A stretch of DNA of 64,000 nucleotides from JABFSM01 sp036002045 (GCA_036002045.1 DASYTT010000139.1:1-64000), one strand, 5' to 3'. Positions 17,126 to 30,365 are shown, numbered from the stretch's first letter. The notes: generated by a model from the sequence alone, not told the origin. Translations and numbers: made by a program.

Positions 17126-18013
17126 ATGCGCATCGCGTTCCTCGGCCTCGGCGCCATCGGCCGGCCCATGGCCGTCCATTTGGCCAAGCGCCATCAGCTC
17201 ACGGTGTGGAATCGGACGCTGGAACGGGCCCGCGAGTTCGCGTCGGAGCACGCCGCGCGCGCCGCCGCCACTCCGCGCGAGGCCGCCGCCGGGGCGGAGG
17301 CGGTGCTCACCTGTCTGCCGACTTCTCAGGATGTAGAGCGCCTGCTCGAGGGCGCTGACGGATTGGAAGCCGGTCTCGAGCGCGGTGCGCTCCTGCTCGA
17401 CTGCACCTCCGGCGATGCCGCGACCTCGCGCCGCATCGCAGCCCGCTTGGCCCAGCGCGGGGTGGCCTTTGCGGATGCACCGGTGAGCGGGGGTACCAAC
17501 GGCGCGGAGGCCGGGATCCTTACCGTGATGGTGGGAGGTGATCAGGCCGTATACGAGCGTGCCGTGCCGGTCCTGCAGGCCTTCGGCAAGCTCATCGTGC
17601 ATATGGGTCCGCTGGGCTCCGGCGATGCCATGAAGGCCATCAATAACGCGCTGCTCGGCGTGAATATCCTGGCGCTCGCCGAGGGCCTCACCGCCCTGGT
17701 CAAGGCGGGCGTCAATCCGCGGCTCGCCGTGGACACGCTGAATGCGTCGAGCGGGCGGTCCTTCGTGAGCGAGAAACTGATTCCTGAGCGGGTGCTTACC
17801 GGAACCTGGCCCAACACCTTCCGGCTCGCCCTGCTCGACAAGGATGTGGCGATCTGTCTCGCGTTGCTGCAGGAGCTGCGCCTCTCTGCCCCCTTGCTCG
17901 AGCGGGCGGGCGCCCTGCTCCACGAGGCACGCGCCGAGCTGGGCGAACAGGCCGACTATCTGGAGCCGATCAAGTTGCAGGAACGCCGCACCGGCACCGA
18001 GCTCCGCGGGTGA
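17126..18013 (+). CDS. Beta-hydroxyacid dehydrogenase family protein
   Basis: This 295-residue NAD(P)-dependent dehydrogenase belongs to the 3-hydroxyisobutyrate/tartronate-semialdehyde/glyoxylate reductase group. It has a Rossmann loop FLGLGAIGRPMAVHL, the substrate-binding DAPVSGGTNGAEAGILTVMVGG and the catalytic lysine region GSGDAMKAINNALLGVN. The exact substrate cannot be chosen from sequence. Its stop overlaps the next gene's GTG start by four bases (GTGA). Confidence 0.9.
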   Translation: MRIAFLGLGAIGRPMAVHLAKRHQLTVWNRTLERAREFASEHAARAAATPREAAAGAEAVLTCLPTSQDVERLLEGADGLEAGLERGALLLDCTSGDAATSRRIAARLAQRGVAFADAPVSGGTNGAEAGILTVMVGGDQAVYERAVPVLQAFGKLIVHMGPLGSGDAMKAINNALLGVNILALAEGLTALVKAGVNPRLAVDTLNASSGRSFVSEKLIPERVLTGTWPNTFRLALLDKDVAICLALLQELRLSAPLLERAGALLHEARAELGEQADYLEPIKLQERRTGTELRG

Positions 18014-18825
18014 CCCACGCTGCCCCGCCTCCCATCCTGGTTCTTGTCGGGACCCAGGACCTGGTGAACATCGCCGGCGTCGTGCGGTTGGCGCGGAATT
18101 TCGGATTCGAGCAGCTGCGCCTGGTGCGGCCCGCGACCTTCGACCCCTGGCGCATCGAAGGCATCGCCCACAATACGGCCGATTTCGTGGCCCGCATCAC
18201 CCTGCACGATTCGCTGGCCGACGCGACGCGCGACTGCGTCTATCTCGCCGCGCTGACGGCGCGGGAGCGCACCGCCAAGCGCAGCGTGCAGCGGCCCCGC
18301 GCCGCGGCGCTCGCCCTCGCCGAGCGGAGCGCGGAGGGCCCGGTGGCGCTGGTGGCCGGGCGGGAGGATCGCGGTCTCAGCAATGAGGAGCTCGATCACT
18401 GCCACGCCCTCGTCACCATCGAAACCACGCCGGAGCACCGCTCGCTCAACCTTGCCCACGCCGTCGGGATTCTCTGCTACGAGAGCTGGCTGGCCCGGCA
18501 GGGGCGCGAGCTGCCGCTCAAGCCCCCGCGCCGGGCGGCACAAGCCGCCCCGAGCGAGCGGCTCGAGCTCTTGTTTCACGACTGGGAACGCGCTCTCTGG
18601 GCCATCGAGTTCTTCAAGACTCGCCGCGCCGAGACGGTGATGCGGTCGGTGCGCGAAGTGCTGTTCCGTGCCGATTTGGATTGGCGCGAGGCGTCCCTGC
18701 TGCGGGCGATGGCCCTCGAGACTGTGCGATTTCTGGAACGCAGCGGCACGCCCTTCGAGCTGCCCGAAGCGCTCCGCGATGTCGGCCGGAACCCCGACGC
18801 CCAACCCCCAACCCCCAACCCCTAG
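18010..18825 (+). CDS. TrmJ-like tRNA 2'-O-methyltransferase (SPOUT)
   Basis: This 271-residue RNA methyltransferase has the SPOUT trefoil motifs: NIAGVVRLARNFGF, GREDRGLSNEEL and PEHRSLNLAHAVGIL. Residues about 180-255 match the helical C-terminal part seen in TrmJ/TrmH-like enzymes, so tRNA position 32 is the most likely target. The GTG start is coupled to the upstream dehydrogenase. The last dozen residues (proline-rich, DAQPPTPNP) and the stop codon are encoded by a short tandem repeat and are unlikely to be part of the fold. Confidence 0.88.
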   Translation: MTHAAPPPILVLVGTQDLVNIAGVVRLARNFGFEQLRLVRPATFDPWRIEGIAHNTADFVARITLHDSLADATRDCVYLAALTARERTAKRSVQRPRAAALALAERSAEGPVALVAGREDRGLSNEELDHCHALVTIETTPEHRSLNLAHAVGILCYESWLARQGRELPLKPPRRAAQAAPSERLELLFHDWERALWAIEFFKTRRAETVMRSVREVLFRADLDWREASLLRAMALETVRFLERSGTPFELPEALRDVGRNPDAQPPTPNP

Positions 18826-18838
18826 TCCCTACCCCCCA
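18797..18838. repeat. Short tandem repeat, CCCAACCC-type units
   Basis: Diverged 7/8-mers CCCAACCC, CCCAACCC, CTAGTCCC and TACCCCCC cover the end of the TrmJ-like gene and include its TAG stop codon. Confidence 0.8.
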
Positions 18839-18908
18839 TCACTCACTATTTTCGCAGCTCAAGTCAGGACATCACGGTCTCGCTCACTTGTCGCAACGGA
18901 TTGCGTGC

Positions 18909-19485
18909 ATGCGGAAGCTCGTGGTCGTGGGGGCGATCTCGAGTCTGGCGGGCCTCGCCGTGCTGCTGCCGGTCCTCCGGCGCGGCAGTGCGCAGCAGCC
19001 GCCGGCCGCCGACTCGCTCGCCGCTCCGCGGCTCAGCGTTTCCGATTCCGGCAGCCTGAAAGGTCCGCGCCAACCGATCTTCTTCCGGCATGACATCCAT
19101 GCCGGTCAGTTCAAGATGCAGTGCCAGTACTGTCACTACAGTGTGGGCGCTTCCAGCGAGCCGGGGATTCCTTCCCTGCAAACCTGCATGGGCTGCCATC
19201 AGGTCATTTCCGGCGCCGACAGCAGCCACAAGGTGGAGATCCGCAAGCTGCGCCAGTTCTGGACCGACAGCGCGGATGCGACCAAGCCCAGCCTCCAGTG
19301 GGTGCGGATCCACGCGGTAGCCCGTCACGTACACTTTCCCCATATGCAGCACATCAAGGCCATGGGGCCCAATGCCTGTCAGACCTGTCACGGCGACGTG
19401 GCCCGCATGCCCCAGGTGTTCAAGGTGAACAACGTGAACAACATGGGTTTCTGCGTCAGTTGTCATCTGGCGCGGGGAGTCAATC

Positions 19486-19511
<26 letters not shown>
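18909..19511 (+). CDS. actA: Alternative complex III pentaheme cytochrome c subunit
   Basis: This 200-residue protein has one N-terminal transmembrane anchor and five CXXCH haem sites (CQYCH, CMGCH, CQTCH, CVSCH, CTACH), the count known for ActA. It sits on the periplasmic side and relays electrons from the iron-sulfur subunit to the monohaem subunit or a soluble acceptor. The start MRKLVVVGAI is chosen for the membrane anchor. Upstream in-frame codons run into repeat and untranslated sequence. It is first in the act operon, 83 bases after the TrmJ-like gene. Confidence 0.93.
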
Positions 19512-23914
<4,403 letters not shown>

Positions 23915-23915
<1 letters not shown>

Positions 23916-24430
23916 TGGCGAAAAAGCCGGTGCCTGGCGTGCTCGCGTCGTTCGTGCACGTCGATGCCGCGACGGAGGCGATCACGGGACTCAAGGCTCG
24001 CGGATTCCGCGACCTGACGGTGTACACCGCCGCGCCGAATCACGAAATCGAGGCCGCGCTCGACCAGCCGGTAAGCTGGGTGCGCCTGTTCACCCTGATC
24101 GGCGGGCTCACCGGGGTCACCGCCGGGTTCGCGATGACGATCTGGATGTCGCGCGACTGGCCCCTGCTGGTCGGCGGCAAGCCGATCGCGGCCATTCCGC
24201 CCTACGTCGTCCTCGCGTTCGAGCTCACGATTCTCTATGGATCGCTCTGCACCGTGGCGGGCATGCTCATCCTCTCGCTCGCCAAGTCGCTCAAGGGCCG
24301 CCCGTTCCACCCCCGTTTCAGCGATGACCGGATCGGTCTCTTCGTGCCTTGCTCACCCGAGCAGACCGGCGCGGTGCGCGCGCTCTTGACCGAAGCGGGG
24401 TCGGAGGAGGTCACGGTCCATGGTGCGTAG
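23915..24430 (+). CDS. actD: Alternative complex III membrane subunit D
   Basis: This 171-residue protein has two transmembrane helices (about 57-80 and 95-118) flanked by soluble ends, which matches the DUF3341 family of ActD. The N-terminal segment GVLASFVHVDAATEAITGLK and the C-terminal segment are predicted on the cytoplasmic side. The start overlaps the actC stop by one base. The subunit is structural and has no cofactor motif. Confidence 0.92.
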
Positions 24431-25019
24431 CCGCCTCGCGCTTGCCATGCTCCTGCTCGGCGGGTGCAACTGGTACTACAACACCTTGCCCTCACCCGAC
24501 GACCTCGTGAAGGCGATCCCCTGGTTCGACCACATGATCAAGTCACGCGCCGTGCATCCCTATGCGCGGGCGGACCTCCCGCGGAACACCGTGCCGGGGA
24601 CGGTGCCGATCACCGGCGGGGAAGCGGACTGGTCCAAGGAGTTCCTCTCCGGCAATCCGGCGACGGCCGACCGCCTGCGCAACCCGACGCTGACCGATAG
24701 CGCCGGGATCGCGGCATCGACCATCCGCGGCGACACGCTCTTTCAAACGTTCTGCGCGGTATGTCACGGGAGCCGTGGGGCAGGTGACGGTACCGTCGGT
24801 CCGCGGATGGGCGCGCCGCCGCTCGTGACCGATCGCGCGCGCGCCTTCTCCGATGGATACCTCTACAGCATCATCCGCTACGGTCGCGGCCTGATGCCGC
24901 GCTACGGCGACAAGGTGTACCGCCATGAAGACCGCTGGGCCATCGTCAACTACGTAAGAAACCTTCAGGGTGCGGCAGTTTCTGGCCCCCTGCCCCCCAG
25001 CCCAGCTGCCCGCCCGTGA
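24420..25019 (+). CDS. actE: Alternative complex III monohaem cytochrome c lipoprotein
   Basis: This 199-residue lipoprotein has a lipobox LLLGGC near residue 16, one CXXCH (FCAVCHGSRGAGDG) and a probable axial methionine in RGLMPRYGD. It is the periplasmic electron exit of the complex. It overlaps actD by 11 bases and actF by four (GTGA). The last residues (GPLPPSPAARP) are encoded by diverged C-rich octamers and look like a repeat-derived tail. Confidence 0.93.
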   Translation: MVRSRLALAMLLLGGCNWYYNTLPSPDDLVKAIPWFDHMIKSRAVHPYARADLPRNTVPGTVPITGGEADWSKEFLSGNPATADRLRNPTLTDSAGIAASTIRGDTLFQTFCAVCHGSRGAGDGTVGPRMGAPPLVTDRARAFSDGYLYSIIRYGRGLMPRYGDKVYRHEDRWAIVNYVRNLQGAAVSGPLPPSPAARP

Positions 25020-26377
25020 CCGAACGCGACCTCCAGCAGCGCCTGAAAACCCGCGCAGTGCAGGGCCGCTACCGGGCCTTCTTCACACTCGGTGCGCTGT
25101 TCGCCGTGGCGGGGGTGATCGTGTTCGTGCTTGCCCTGACCGGTGGCGAGGCCAAACGAGCCTGGCAGGCCTTCCACGTCAATTGGCTCTACTTCACGGG
25201 GATCACCGCGGGCAGCCTGGCGCTCAACGCGGTGTATAAGGTCGCCAACGCCAAGTGGGCCGGTGTGATCGTGCGGTTCTCCCAGGCGACCGTCTTCTTT
25301 GCCGTCGTATCGCTGCTCGGCTGCGCCCTGATCCTCACCCTGGGCTACGATGCGATCTATGGCCCGATGCAGGAACAGCTGCACGGGATGTCGCCAGGCA
25401 AACAGCTCTGGCTGTCTCACGGATTCATGGCGGCGCGCCTGCTGCTCGGCTTGCTGGCTTTGTTCACGGTGGGATGGTTGCTGGTGCGCCACGATCTGCT
25501 GGCGGACATGGCGGCGGTGAAGGACGGCTTACAGGACGCGCGCCGCCAGATGTACGAGCAGTGGACCGCGGGTTATGACGGCTCCCCTGCCGGGTTGGCC
25601 GCCACGGATGCCAAGATCCGGCGGCTCGCGCCGCTCTACGTGGTGCTCTATGCGCTGGTGGCCACCCTGGTCGCGTTCGACGGCGTCATGGCGCTCCAGC
25701 CCCACTGGTTCTCCAATCTGCTCGGCGGCTTCTACTTCATGGGGTCGTTCCTCGGCGGCCATACGCTCCTCGTGCTGTTGATGCTGTACGGCAGGAGGCA
25801 GTTGCAGATCGCGGATCTCGTGAGCCCCAAGCAGCGCCACGACCTGGGCAAGATGTGCTTCGGGTTCACGGTATTCTGGGCCTACCTCATGTGGGCTCAG
25901 TTCCTGGTGATCTGGTACGGGAATCTGCCGGAGGAAACCGGTTTCGTCTTCGCGCGTCTGTGGGGACCCTGGCTGCCGGTTGGCCGCTGGGTCTTCCTGG
26001 GCATGTTTCTGATCCCCTTCTGGGGATTCCTCTTCGTCGCGGCCAAGAAATCCCCCTTTGTGCTCGGACTCTTCGCCACGGTGAGCCTGGTGGCACTCTG
26101 GCTCGAGCGCTACCTGCTCGTCACTCCCTCCGTCACGGAAGCCGCCGGGCCGGTCTTCGGTCTGCCGGAGGCAGGCCCCCTGCTCGCCCTGCTGGGCTGC
26201 TTTCTCCTGGCGTACGGACTTTTCGCGCGGACCTTTCCGATGGTCTCACCGCGGCTCGCGACGCTTACCCTCACCGAAGAGCGCAAGCACGGCCACGGCG
26301 AGGAATTCTTCCACGACGAGAAGCCCAAAGACTTCGCGATGCCTGCGGAGCTGGAGCGGCGGGATCACGAACGGTAG
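25016..26377 (+). CDS. actF: Alternative complex III NrfD-like membrane subunit F
   Basis: This 453-residue membrane protein has about ten helices and is related to ActC. It is the last subunit of the complex and includes conserved segments VVLYALVATLVAFDGVMAL and YLMWAQFLVIWYGNLPEET. The GTG start is coupled to actE. The C-terminal 35 residues are charged and cytoplasmic. A strong terminator follows, so terminal oxidase genes, if present, are in another operon. Confidence 0.94.
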   Translation: MTERDLQQRLKTRAVQGRYRAFFTLGALFAVAGVIVFVLALTGGEAKRAWQAFHVNWLYFTGITAGSLALNAVYKVANAKWAGVIVRFSQATVFFAVVSLLGCALILTLGYDAIYGPMQEQLHGMSPGKQLWLSHGFMAARLLLGLLALFTVGWLLVRHDLLADMAAVKDGLQDARRQMYEQWTAGYDGSPAGLAATDAKIRRLAPLYVVLYALVATLVAFDGVMALQPHWFSNLLGGFYFMGSFLGGHTLLVLLMLYGRRQLQIADLVSPKQRHDLGKMCFGFTVFWAYLMWAQFLVIWYGNLPEETGFVFARLWGPWLPVGRWVFLGMFLIPFWGFLFVAAKKSPFVLGLFATVSLVALWLERYLLVTPSVTEAAGPVFGLPEAGPLLALLGCFLLAYGLFARTFPMVSPRLATLTLTEERKHGHGEEFFHDEKPKDFAMPAELERRDHER

Positions 26378-26446
26378 GGGTTGGGGATTCCAAGCCAAAC
26401 GGCCCTCCGGTGTTGCGCCGGAGGGCCGTTCCCTAATCCCAATCCA
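26374..26446. repeat. Mirrored repeat arms around a terminator
   Basis: TAGGGGTTGGGGATT begins on the actF stop codon. Its approximate reverse complement CCCTAATCCCAATCC lies at 26431-26445, after the terminator hairpin. The units match the CCCTAAT/CCCAACC family seen at 17082, 18797 and 58097. Confidence 0.7.
26398..26430. terminator. Strong bidirectional terminator hairpin
   Basis: A perfect 13-bp stem (AACGGCCCTCCGG with CCGGAGGGCCGTT) and a 7-base loop separates convergent actF and the anti-sigma gene. No long T-run follows, so its strength rests on the stem. Confidence 0.8.
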
Positions 26447-26455
26447 CACCGACTA

Positions 26456-27505
26456 CTAACGCATCGTCGCAATCCGCGCCAGCGCGTTGAGCGAATCGAT
26501 TGCGAGGCGTCCGGTGACCGTGAGAATCCGCAGCGAACGCCGCATGGCGCCACCCGGCCCTTCCACGTAATCCGGTGGCGTGCGGGCCGATTCGCTGGCG
26601 TGGATGTCGGGCGCCGCCTGCCGCCGGAGGAGCTCGTCCACCTTGGCGACCGGTCCCTCGATGCTCTGGATCAGCTCGCCGCTCGGGTCCTGCTGCGCGA
26701 CGATCACGGTCGGCCGTTCACCCCCGGTACCTGGCTGGAAGAGCACGCCGACAACGGGGAGTCCCTCGATGAAGGGAAGGCTGCTCCCCGCGATCTGCAG
26801 CGCATCCTCCCACGTGACGACCCGCCAGATCCGATTGAAGGGATCGTCGCTCGCGGCGCGGGTCGGAACCCTCGTTTCGGGCGCGCGCGCATACACAACG
26901 GGCGTGACAACCGAAGCGAGCTGGAGCGTCGGAGCGGGGACCACGCCGCGCGAGGTCCGCCCGGCGGGGGCGCGACTCGCGAGCAACGGGGCGCGCTGCT
27001 GCGGAATTGCGAGCGGGGTTGCCTGCTGCTCGAGCTCGGCCGTCGGGTCAACCGCTACGGGAGCGGAGGCCGGAGCATCGGCGGGAGCCGTGGGGGTGAG
27101 CGGCGCTTCGGCCAGAACCGGGGGCGTGATCACGGTGCGATGGGGATCGAGGACGCTTCGCGCCATCCACCCGGCGCCGACGGCGGCCACTACCGCCGCG
27201 GCCCACAAGCTCGCCCGCTGGAAACGCGCCCGCCACACCGCCAGAACGAGCCGGCGACTTTGCCGCTCACGCAGCAGCTGATAGGCGGGAGGCACGATAA
27301 CGGGACGGGGGGCCAGCCCGCTCAGCAGTGCGGTCGTACGATCGCGGAGCGCCGCCACAGCGGCGCGGCGCGCCTGACACAGCTTGCATGCCGAAAGGTG
27401 AGTCTCGATTTCCGCGCACTGCGAACGGCTCAACGCCTGGTCCAGATAGGCGTGGAGCTCGTCTTCAGGAATGTGCCGCTCTGGCCTGGTAGTCCATTCG
27501 GTCAT
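26456..27505 (-). CDS. Anti-sigma factor with zinc-finger (zf-HC2) domain
   Basis: This 349-residue membrane protein has an N-terminal zinc-binding anti-sigma domain (ELHAYLDQALSRSQC, then HLSACKLC giving the HX3CX2C motif), one transmembrane helix at about 98-118 and a long Ala/Pro-rich extracytoplasmic part. The C-terminal segment (about 220-300) has a compact predicted domain with WRVVTWEDALQIAG and LPVVGVLFQ. The ATG at 27505 is chosen over an upstream TTG. Either overlaps the sigma gene, which is coupled upstream. The signal sensed is unknown. Confidence 0.85.
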   Translation of the reverse strand: MTEWTTRPERHIPEDELHAYLDQALSRSQCAEIETHLSACKLCQARRAAVAALRDRTTALLSGLAPRPVIVPPAYQLLRERQSRRLVLAVWRARFQRASLWAAAVVAAVGAGWMARSVLDPHRTVITPPVLAEAPLTPTAPADAPASAPVAVDPTAELEQQATPLAIPQQRAPLLASRAPAGRTSRGVVPAPTLQLASVVTPVVYARAPETRVPTRAASDDPFNRIWRVVTWEDALQIAGSSLPFIEGLPVVGVLFQPGTGGERPTVIVAQQDPSGELIQSIEGPVAKVDELLRRQAAPDIHASESARTPPDYVEGPGGAMRRSLRILTVTGRLAIDSLNALARIATMR

Positions 27506-27974
27506 GTGCCTCAATCAACCGTTTCCGGGCTCGCGCCAGCGTCGTCCCGACCGCCCCGACGGCAAGCCCCGTTTGTGCCGCGATCTCCGGATAGCTGAGC
27601 CCCGCGTCCCATAGCAGTAGCACATCGCGGTCCCGCTCCGTCAGCGCGGCGAGTGCCCCCGTAACCCGTGCCCATCGTTCCTCCCGCTCCACCGAGTCCT
27701 CGGCTGAGGGCTCCGGCGTGGAGAGCGGGATCGGATCGTCCTTCAACAGCGTGAGGTGCTTCTTCCTGCGAATTGCGGCCCGGGCTTCGTCACGCGCCAG
27801 ATTGGCTGCGACCGCGAAGATCCAAGCGCGCGGCTTTTCGGGTCGGTGGGCCATGGCACGAATGAAAACTTCCTGGGCCAGGTCCTCGGCTCGATCGGCA
27901 TCCCAGATTTTTCTATATAGAAAGCGGACGACTGCCGCGTAGTGCGTTTTGTACAGCCGCTCCAGGTCGTCCAT
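27465..27974 (-). CDS. ECF-type RNA polymerase sigma factor
   Basis: This 169-residue sigma-70 family protein has region 2 (YKTHYAAVVRFLYRKIWDADRAEDLAQEVFI in pieces around 8-45) and region 4 (LTERDRDVLLLWDAGLSYPEIAAQTG). The start MDDLERLY is supported by AGGAGG seven bases upstream. An open-frame extension to 28076 is rejected for that reason. It is co-transcribed with its cognate anti-sigma factor, and the overlap of about 40 bases suggests coupled translation. Confidence 0.93.
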   Translation of the reverse strand: MDDLERLYKTHYAAVVRFLYRKIWDADRAEDLAQEVFIRAMAHRPEKPRAWIFAVAANLARDEARAAIRRKKHLTLLKDDPIPLSTPEPSAEDSVEREERWARVTGALAALTERDRDVLLLWDAGLSYPEIAAQTGLAVGAVGTTLARARKRLIEAHDRMDYQARAAHS

Positions 27975-28048
27975 AAATGGCCTCCTCGCAGCTGCGTAGC
28001 TTACCGATTTATGGACGCTTACGCCGTTGCGGCCTTGCACATACCTCT

Positions 28049-28828
28049 CTACCCCTCTGCCCGCCTGAAGACACACCCAGGATGATAATTATCCCCTGGC
28101 TCCGGCCACTGGCTGCAGAGATCCGGTTTCGCCGGCCGGCCGTCGGGCCTGCGACGTCCGTGCAGGCTGCAATGTACCCCATCCTCCAGGAGGAAGCCGC
28201 ACGCGGAAATCAGCTCCGCACCCAGAGAGAAAGGGCTGACCCGCTCGATCTTGCAGAGATAGGGTGATTGGCGCGCTCGCACCAGCGACTCCAGCCGGCG
28301 CTGCCTCGGCGTACACATGATCTCGACCTGGAGGTCCCGGCAGCAGGCGGCGCCGCGCCGGTTATCCGCCGTCCGGCAGGGTGCCCCGACACAGGGATTG
28401 CTTCCGGCATGGACCGGAAGTTCTCGCGGGCGCCGTGTCCCGGGAAGCACGCGGGTGACGAGCCTGCCCCCCTCCACGATTCGGAAGCGATCGGGACCGA
28501 GGCGCCGCGGCTCGGCGGGGTCCGGGCCGCGGCCCGCGCGCGTTCGCGTATACCCGTGCGCCTGGCAGTGACCGCGGCCGACTCCATCCTCCTTCAGGTA
28601 GCGACAGGGGACCTGTACCTGCGCCTCGATGTACAAGTCCTTCCGGTCTCTCCGCAAGTCTCCCAGGAACGTGATCCGCTCCGTATGGCCGAGCAGCCAG
28701 GTCGCTTCGTGGTCGGCAGAGCAAGGGCCTTCGTCCTGGGTGGCGACCCGCAGCAGCACCCGCAGCGAATCGCACTGAGCCCCCATACTTCGGCAGGGCG
28801 GTGCAGAAAGCTCCCGGCCCATCGTCAT
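28049..28828 (-). CDS. Cysteine-rich protein, YkgJ-like cluster domains
   Basis: This 259-residue soluble protein is unusually rich in cysteine. Two related segments, CRYLKEDGVGRGHCQAHG near 77 and CGFLLEDGVHCSLHG near 213, resemble the CxFLxxDGxCxIH motif of YkgJ-type putative metal- or iron-sulfur-binding proteins, suggesting an internal duplication. Function is unknown. It is divergent from the blue copper protein gene, with a CRP-type palindrome between them. ATG at 28828 or the second ATG six bases later may be the start. Confidence 0.65.
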   Translation of the reverse strand: MTMGRELSAPPCRSMGAQCDSLRVLLRVATQDEGPCSADHEATWLLGHTERITFLGDLRRDRKDLYIEAQVQVPCRYLKEDGVGRGHCQAHGYTRTRAGRGPDPAEPRRLGPDRFRIVEGGRLVTRVLPGTRRPRELPVHAGSNPCVGAPCRTADNRRGAACCRDLQVEIMCTPRQRRLESLVRARQSPYLCKIERVSPFSLGAELISACGFLLEDGVHCSLHGRRRPDGRPAKPDLCSQWPEPGDNYHPGCVFRRAEG

Positions 28829-28893
28829 GGTTCAAAGATACCGGGTTGATGGGAGTTTCCAGGCGGTAGCGCAACGGAAATCGAGCATTTAAG

Positions 28894-28913
28894 TTTGTGA
28901 ACTTGTTCACAAA
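28894..28913. promoter_or_regulatory. Perfect CRP/FNR-superfamily-type palindrome
   Basis: TTTGTGAAC-TT-GTTCACAAA is a perfect 9+2+9 palindrome containing the CRP core TGTGA-N6-TCACA. It lies 77 bases upstream of the blue copper protein start and 66 bases upstream of the divergent cysteine-rich gene, so it could control both. Confidence 0.7.
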
Positions 28914-28989
28914 GTGCATGGACCCGCTGGCCCGAGGCGCCAGGGGAAGGGCTTAACCGTCATCACCCAGGTGGGGGAGGCAGGGAAGC

Positions 28990-29448
28990 ATGAAGAAGAT
29001 CGGTGTTTTGGCTGGTTTGGCTGCGGTGGTTATGGCCTGCGGCGGCGAGAAGGGCGAAGCAGGGGCGGCCGATACTACCCAGGCGGCAGCTCCGGCTCCG
29101 CCGGCAGCGGGCGCGACCCATGACGTCAACATGGTGCTCGAGGGGACGGCCTACAAGTTTGTTCCGGCGGATCTCTCGATCAAAGTCGGTGACAAGGTCG
29201 TCTTTCATAACGTGAGCGGCGGCCCGCACAACGTGAAGTTCTGGGCGGATAGCATTCCGGCCGGGGCGAGTGCGCTCATCGAGCCGCAGCTGCCGGATCC
29301 GCTCGAGCCCCTGAGCAGCGCCTTGCTGGTCGATCCCAATGCGACGCTGACGATTTCCTTCGCCAACGCGCCGGTGGGTGATTACAAGTTCACCTGCACG
29401 CCGCACATGGCGATGGGGATGCACGGCAAGCTGACTGTGACGCAGTAA
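28990..29448 (+). CDS. Plastocyanin/azurin-like blue copper lipoprotein
   Basis: This 152-residue lipoprotein has a lipobox near C17 (VVMACGG), an Ala/Pro linker and a cupredoxin domain (about 48-152). Type 1 copper ligands are visible: His in GGPHNVKFW, then Cys, His and Met in FTCTPHMAMGMHG. It is a periplasmic one-electron carrier and a plausible acceptor for the alternative complex III encoded 3 kb away. GGGAGGCAGGGA precedes the start. A CRP-type site upstream suggests control by oxygen, nitrogen oxides or carbon state. Confidence 0.92.
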   Translation: MKKIGVLAGLAAVVMACGGEKGEAGAADTTQAAAPAPPAAGATHDVNMVLEGTAYKFVPADLSIKVGDKVVFHNVSGGPHNVKFWADSIPAGASALIEPQLPDPLEPLSSALLVDPNATLTISFANAPVGDYKFTCTPHMAMGMHGKLTVTQ

Positions 29449-29516
29449 AGCGGAAGGCGGGAAGCGGGAAGAGGGAAGAGTTAACACCTCTTCTCTCTTC
29501 TCTCTTCTCTCTTCAC
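29449..29516. repeat. Mirrored heptamer repeat, GGGAAGA/CTTCTCT units
   Basis: The left arm has GGAAGCGGGAAGAGGGAAGAG. The right arm has four CTTCTCT-type units. The arms meet at TTAACA, where the minus-strand PAP2 stop codon lies. The right arm encodes the charged C-terminus of the PAP2 protein (KREERREKRC). The block sits between two convergent genes. Confidence 0.88.
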
Positions 29517-30365
29517 TACCACCCCAACTACTCCTCCTGCCAGTACTACTGCAGCCAACGAATCCATCGCGTAATGCATCTGGCAGTACACTACCGCGAC
29601 TACCAATAGCAGGCTTGGCACCGCCAGGATGAGCCCGAGCTTTCGGGAGCCCATCCAGGTCGTGTACGCCGCCACCAGCGCAGCGGCCACGTGAGAGGAA
29701 GGAAACGCCGCTCCATAGGAGCTGCCCCGTTGCAGCAGCGCGTACACCAGGTGAGCCGCGGGGTTGTTGATGAACTCCGCCGAGGGTTTGGGGAACTCGT
29801 AGTTGGGGCCCGCCACCGGATACAGCAGAAAGATCACGAAGCAGATGCCGTAGGTCGCGGAGACCGCAGTCACGACCCGGCGGAGCTTGCCGGTTTCGCC
29901 CCGCCAGAGAAACAGCAGCGGGCCCGCGGCGATGATCAGATAGTAGGATGCGTATACCGCGTGCAGCAGCGTGCTCCAGAACTGGCTTGGATACCGCTGC
30001 CACCATTCCCGGCTCACCTGGCCACCGAAGATCACCGCTTCCCAGTGCTGGATCGCCTTTTCATGGGTGGCCACGGCGCCGTGTCCGGTGAGCACGTCCA
30101 GGGCGCCATAGAAGATGATCACCAGGATGATCGGGTAGACCTCCGCCAGCCCCCGCCCGAACCGCCCCATCCCGGGCCGATTCATCAGCCACACGAGCGG
30201 GATGACCAGCGCGTTCGAGAGGATTACCCATTCGAGCCCGGGGATCGTACGCATGCGAACGAGCGCGACTACGGACGCGATCGCCGCGTACGCCAGCACC
30301 CCCCAGTCGACGGGCCTCAGCCGGAAAAGCAGTTCCCGTTCACCGTTTACTGTTGTCACAGCCAT
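29481..30365 (-). CDS. PAP2/AUR1-like membrane phosphatase or head-group transferase
   Basis: This 294-residue polytopic protein of the PAP2 superfamily has about six helices and the catalytic motifs GAAFPSSHVAAAL and HYAMDSLAAVVLAG, in the arrangement of the AUR1/inositol-phosphorylceramide synthase branch. It ends a four-gene series with serine palmitoyltransferase, a bCerS-like acyltransferase and a CerR-like reductase, so transfer of a phospho-head group to ceramide is a reasonable inference. The ATG at 30365 overlaps the upstream gene by 10 bases. A TTG at 30383 is an alternative. The C-terminal tail is repeat-encoded. Confidence 0.85.
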   Translation of the reverse strand: MAVTTVNGERELLFRLRPVDWGVLAYAAIASVVALVRMRTIPGLEWVILSNALVIPLVWLMNRPGMGRFGRGLAEVYPIILVIIFYGALDVLTGHGAVATHEKAIQHWEAVIFGGQVSREWWQRYPSQFWSTLLHAVYASYYLIIAAGPLLFLWRGETGKLRRVVTAVSATYGICFVIFLLYPVAGPNYEFPKPSAEFINNPAAHLVYALLQRGSSYGAAFPSSHVAAALVAAYTTWMGSRKLGLILAVPSLLLVVAVVYCQMHYAMDSLAAVVLAGGVVGVVVKREERREKRC

